A stretch of 9,386 nt of DNA from positions 1,299 to 10,684 of the forward strand of contig DDCV01000095.1 of assembly GCA_002335845.1 (NCBI GenBank), read 5' to 3'. The position numbers and the translations under genes were made by a program. Positions 7,022-9,386 of the stretch are shown piece by piece. The DNA comes from Rickettsiales bacterium UBA1997. GTDB taxonomy: Bacteria; Pseudomonadota; Alphaproteobacteria; Rickettsiales; UBA1997. The stretch's first letter is position 1; every line of letters starts with the position of its first letter. The notes beneath the pieces are model-generated. The model was not told the DNA's origin and ran no database searches. It saw only the letters and a program-made list of their open reading frames with translations.

Positions 7022-7873
7022 AACTCAAAAATTTTAGACGAAAATAACGCCAAAATATCAATTAATGATCGTGGCTTCATGTTTGGTGATGGTGTTTTTG
7101 AAACTTGTCACATATCTAATCAACAAATTCTAGATTTTTCACTACATCTAACAAGACTTAAAAGCAGCTTAAATTTTTTAGAAATAGCAGCTAAAATTGA
7201 TGATTTAACACAAAAATCTTATCAATTGATCAAGAAAAATAATATTAAAAATGGAATTTTGCGCATCAATATAAGTCGTGGTCAAGGATCGATTGGCTAT
7301 TTACCAAAAAAAAACATAAAACCTAATATAATAATCCAAACCAAAAAGCTCCAAAAGATCAAAGATCAAAAAATTAGCCCAAAAATTAGCTTAGGAATAT
7401 CAAAAAAAATAACATTAAACTCCATCTCTCAAATATCACAATACAAAACCAACAATAGTCTTAATTATATCTTAGCTAAAATAGAGGGTCAAAAAAATGG
7501 CTTTTTTGATAATATTTTACTCAATGAAAAGCAAGATATTTGCGAAACATCTTCGGCTAATATATTTTGGTGCAAAGATAATAAAATCTACACACCAAGT
7601 CTCAATTGCGGCATTTTGAATGGCACCAAAAGGCAAAGAATTATCAAAATTTGTCGGCAACAAAATATGAGTCTTGAGGAAGGAAAATTTAATCTTAAAG
7701 ATCTAAAAAATTGCCAAGAAATGTTTATTAGCAATTCATCTTTTTTAATTCTAGAAATTGATGAAATTAATATTGGCGACAATATAATTAAGACAAAAAC
7801 CAACGAAATATCGAGCAAAATCCTAAAAATTTTTAGAAACGATTATAAAAACACCTACACAAGTGGAATATAA
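7007..7873 (+). CDS. pabC: Aminodeoxychorismate lyase (class IV PLP aminotransferase fold)
   Basis: The predicted cytoplasmic enzyme would eliminate pyruvate from 4-amino-4-deoxychorismate to give p-aminobenzoate for folate. The 288 residues show the class IV signature DRGFMFGDGVFET at 21-33, Arg50 in HLTRL, the probable PLP lysine Lys147 in YKTNNSLNY, the conserved Glu180 in ETSSANIFW and the phosphate-binding GILNGT at 202-207. Branched-chain or D-amino acid aminotransferases share the fold. The lyase is preferred because the late motif ISNSSFLILEID (241-252) resembles the Asn-Ser type segment of PabC, and because pabB follows directly with an 11-base overlap. The start at ATG 7007 places the family's typical YIN-K-I strand right at the N-terminus. 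No ribosome binding site is visible. Confidence 0.8.
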   Translation: MLCYINSKILDENNAKISINDRGFMFGDGVFETCHISNQQILDFSLHLTRLKSSLNFLEIAAKIDDLTQKSYQLIKKNNIKNGILRINISRGQGSIGYLPKKNIKPNIIIQTKKLQKIKDQKISPKISLGISKKITLNSISQISQYKTNNSLNYILAKIEGQKNGFFDNILLNEKQDICETSSANIFWCKDNKIYTPSLNCGILNGTKRQRIIKICRQQNMSLEEGKFNLKDLKNCQEMFISNSSFLILEIDEINIGDNIIKTKTNEISSKILKIFRNDYKNTYTSGI

Positions 7874-9146
7874 ACAAGAAATCAGCTGGTTGGAGCCATT
7901 AGAATTTGCTCAAAAAATCTCACAAAATTATGGGTGTGATTGGGTATTTTTGTATTCTGGAATCGCTAGTTATGATAAAGAGTTAAATTCTTATATTGCT
8001 TTATTTGCTAGCAAAAACCACAAATTAAACTCTTTTCAAGAGCTAGAAAGCCTTAGAAAAAAAGCATTAAGCCCATTATTTGGCTATATTTCTTATGAAG
8101 CATTAAGAGATATTAATGATGCCAAAACAACTAAATCAAATTCTATAAATTTTTCCAACATACAATTCTTAGAATTTGATGTTATCATAAAATTTCTTCA
8201 TCAGCAAAAAAAAATTATAATCTCTTATCAGCAAAAAGAGCAATTATTGGAGATTGAAAAATACCTTGCATCCTCAAAATACCCAAAAATATCTTATTTT
8301 AGAACATCTTCGATAAAATCAAATTTCAGCGATCTATCATATCAACAAGCTATAAAAAATATTAAATATCAAATTGCCAATGGTGACTTTTATCAAGTAA
8401 ATTTAACTAGAAAATTTTTTGGCGAATTAAAAAAAGATTACAAATCTTGCGAGGTTTTTACAAATTTTGTTAAGCTTTGCCAAATAAGCCCGGCAAATTA
8501 CTCATCTTTTTTAAAGATAGATAATAAATATATATTATCTTCTAGTCCTGAATTATTTATCAGCATAAAAGATAATATAATGATATCAAAGCCAATCAAA
8601 GGCACCAGCCCCAGATCCTCTGATCTTCAACAAGATCAAAATAATAAAAATAATCTAAAAAATAGCGCAAAAGAGCGCGCAGAAAATCTCATGATTGTTG
8701 ATTTAGTAAGAAATGATTTATCACAAATATGTCAGCCAAAATCAGTCAAAGTTGACAGTCTCTTTGACATAGATTCGTACAAAACAATTCATCACATGTC
8801 ATCACAAATTAGCGGTCGCTTAAATAACGATATTTCAATAATTGATGCTGTAAAAGCCAGTTTCCCCGCTGGATCAATGACTGGCGCACCTAAAATTGCT
8901 GCCATGAAAAATATTGCCAAAAACGAAAAAATAGATCGAGGAATATATAGCGGAGCAATTGGATTTATCAACAAAGATGAAGTAAATTTATCGGTAGTTA
9001 TCAGGACATTAATTATAGAAAATAACAAATATGAATTTCAGGTTGGCGGCGCTATTACTTATGATTCCAATCCAAAAAAAGAGTTAGAAGAAATATACAG
9101 CAAAGCTTGCGCCCTAAAAGAAATTTTAGGATTAAATAAGGCATGA
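7863..9146 (+). CDS. pabB: Aminodeoxychorismate synthase component I
   Basis: With a PabA-type glutaminase, this enzyme converts chorismate and glutamine to 4-amino-4-deoxychorismate, the substrate of the preceding gene's product. The 427 residues match the chorismate-binding family: YQVNLTR at 177-183, SSSPELF at 226-232, PIKGT at 244-248, KERAENLMIVDLVRNDL at 270-286, HHMSS at 310-314, FPAGSMTGAPK at 334-344 and GGAITYDSNP at 395-404. Lys246 in PIKGT is the lysine typical of PabB; anthranilate synthase TrpE normally has Ala (PIAGT), so this is PabB rather than TrpE. Length is normal. The start is GTG at 7863, 11 bases inside the pabC-like gene in another frame, without a clear Shine-Dalgarno, so translational coupling is likely. 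No pabA or fused glutaminase domain lies in the window. Confidence 0.93.
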   Translation: MEYKQEISWLEPLEFAQKISQNYGCDWVFLYSGIASYDKELNSYIALFASKNHKLNSFQELESLRKKALSPLFGYISYEALRDINDAKTTKSNSINFSNIQFLEFDVIIKFLHQQKKIIISYQQKEQLLEIEKYLASSKYPKISYFRTSSIKSNFSDLSYQQAIKNIKYQIANGDFYQVNLTRKFFGELKKDYKSCEVFTNFVKLCQISPANYSSFLKIDNKYILSSSPELFISIKDNIMISKPIKGTSPRSSDLQQDQNNKNNLKNSAKERAENLMIVDLVRNDLSQICQPKSVKVDSLFDIDSYKTIHHMSSQISGRLNNDISIIDAVKASFPAGSMTGAPKIAAMKNIAKNEKIDRGIYSGAIGFINKDEVNLSVVIRTLIIENNKYEFQVGGAITYDSNPKKELEEIYSKACALKEILGLNKA

Positions 9147-9181
9147 CTTCCCAATGTTTATTAGAATTTTAATAAAGAGGT

Positions 9182-9223
9182 TTCTAAAAATATTTAAACG
9201 CTTAAATATTTAGGGGGTTAGAA
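9182..9223 (+). terminator. Hairpin after pabB, possible weak terminator
   Basis: A perfect 10-base-pair stem, AAATATTTAA (9188-9197) with TTAAATATTT (9202-9211), closes an ACGC loop. TTCTAA at 9182-9187 can pair with TTAGAA at 9218-9223 across an internal loop. It begins 36 bases after the pabB stop. The stem is AU-only and no clear run of T follows, so intrinsic termination would be weak. It may act as a 3' stabilising structure instead. Confidence 0.4.
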
Positions 9224-9225
9224 GA

Positions 9226-9386
9226 TTATACTATTTCCATAAATTAAGTATCTAATTACAAAATATTTTTGCTTTTAGATTTGATTTTAAAGCGCCATAG
9301 TATCTAGATACTTCAAGTTTTAAAATTAAATAATAAAAGCAACAAAGATGAAGTAATTAGATGTTTAATTTATGGAAATGGTATTA
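9226..9386. repeat. Second long palindromic element, reaching the window edge
   Basis: Arms 9233-9247 and 9365-9379 are perfect inverted copies, ATTTCCATAAATTAA and its complement. The pairing continues inward with CTAATTAC (9252-9259) against GTAATTAG (9353-9360), GCTTTTA (9271-9277) against TAAAAGC (9334-9340), and TTGATTTTAAAGC (9281-9293) against 9317-9329 at 11 of 13. The centre AGTATCTAGATACT (9299-9312) is itself a perfect palindrome. The whole stretch can fold into a long imperfect hairpin. It could extend a little beyond the window. No coding frame is supported inside it. Confidence 0.7.

Noticed and set aside
7007..7873. Branched-chain or D-amino acid aminotransferase as identity of the class IV gene
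   Set aside because: The fold signatures alone would allow it, but the overlap with pabB and the late Asn-Ser motif favour aminodeoxychorismate lyase. The alternative is not fully excluded.
7863..9146. Anthranilate synthase component I (TrpE) as an alternative identity
   Set aside because: The active-site motif is PIKGT with the PabB-type lysine rather than PIAGT, and the preceding overlapping gene is a pabC-like lyase.

Overview
The window is strongly AT-rich and reads like the chromosome of an obligate intracellular or endosymbiotic alphaproteobacterium, most likely a member of the Rickettsiales. The evidence is a giant extended VirB6/TrbL-type type IV secretion protein (large N- and C-terminal extensions, typical of rickettsial rvhB6-like families), short palindromic repeats in the intergenic spaces, isolated tRNA genes and very tight packing. 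The taxonomic call is inference from gene content, because no rRNA or other marker lies here.

Layout from left to right. (1) Bases 1-67 look like the last 21 codons of a rightward gene cut by the window edge. (2) Bases 121-4503, leftward, encode a 1460-residue VirB6-like protein with a lipoprotein-type signal, a Cys-containing N-terminal domain, a polytopic TrbL/VirB6 membrane core and a hydrophilic tail of about 770 residues. (3) Two leftward tRNA genes follow, tRNA-Leu(UAA) and tRNA-Ile(GAU), both with encoded CCA. (4) The 280-base gap after them holds a 159-base near-perfect palindrome that can fold into one long hairpin. (5) Bases 5257-7008, leftward, encode a compact bifunctional class A penicillin-binding protein. 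(6) Rightward from 7007, a pair of overlapping genes encodes aminodeoxychorismate lyase (pabC-like) and aminodeoxychorismate synthase component I (pabB), which together convert chorismate to p-aminobenzoate for folate. (7) The right end (9147-9386) has a small hairpin and a second, different long palindrome reaching the window edge.

The genes form at least three functional units: type IV secretion, peptidoglycan synthesis and p-aminobenzoate synthesis. The most distinctive local arrangement is the head-to-head junction at 7006-7009. There the ATG of the penicillin-binding protein gene and the ATG of the pabC-like gene overlap in a single CATG, with no Shine-Dalgarno sequence on either side. 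A -10-like hexamer sits exactly 7 bases before each ATG, which suggests two leaderless transcripts from back-to-back promoters. I did not find a clearly new multi-gene system. The points worth following are this junction, the two palindromic elements and the unusual architecture of the VirB6-like protein.
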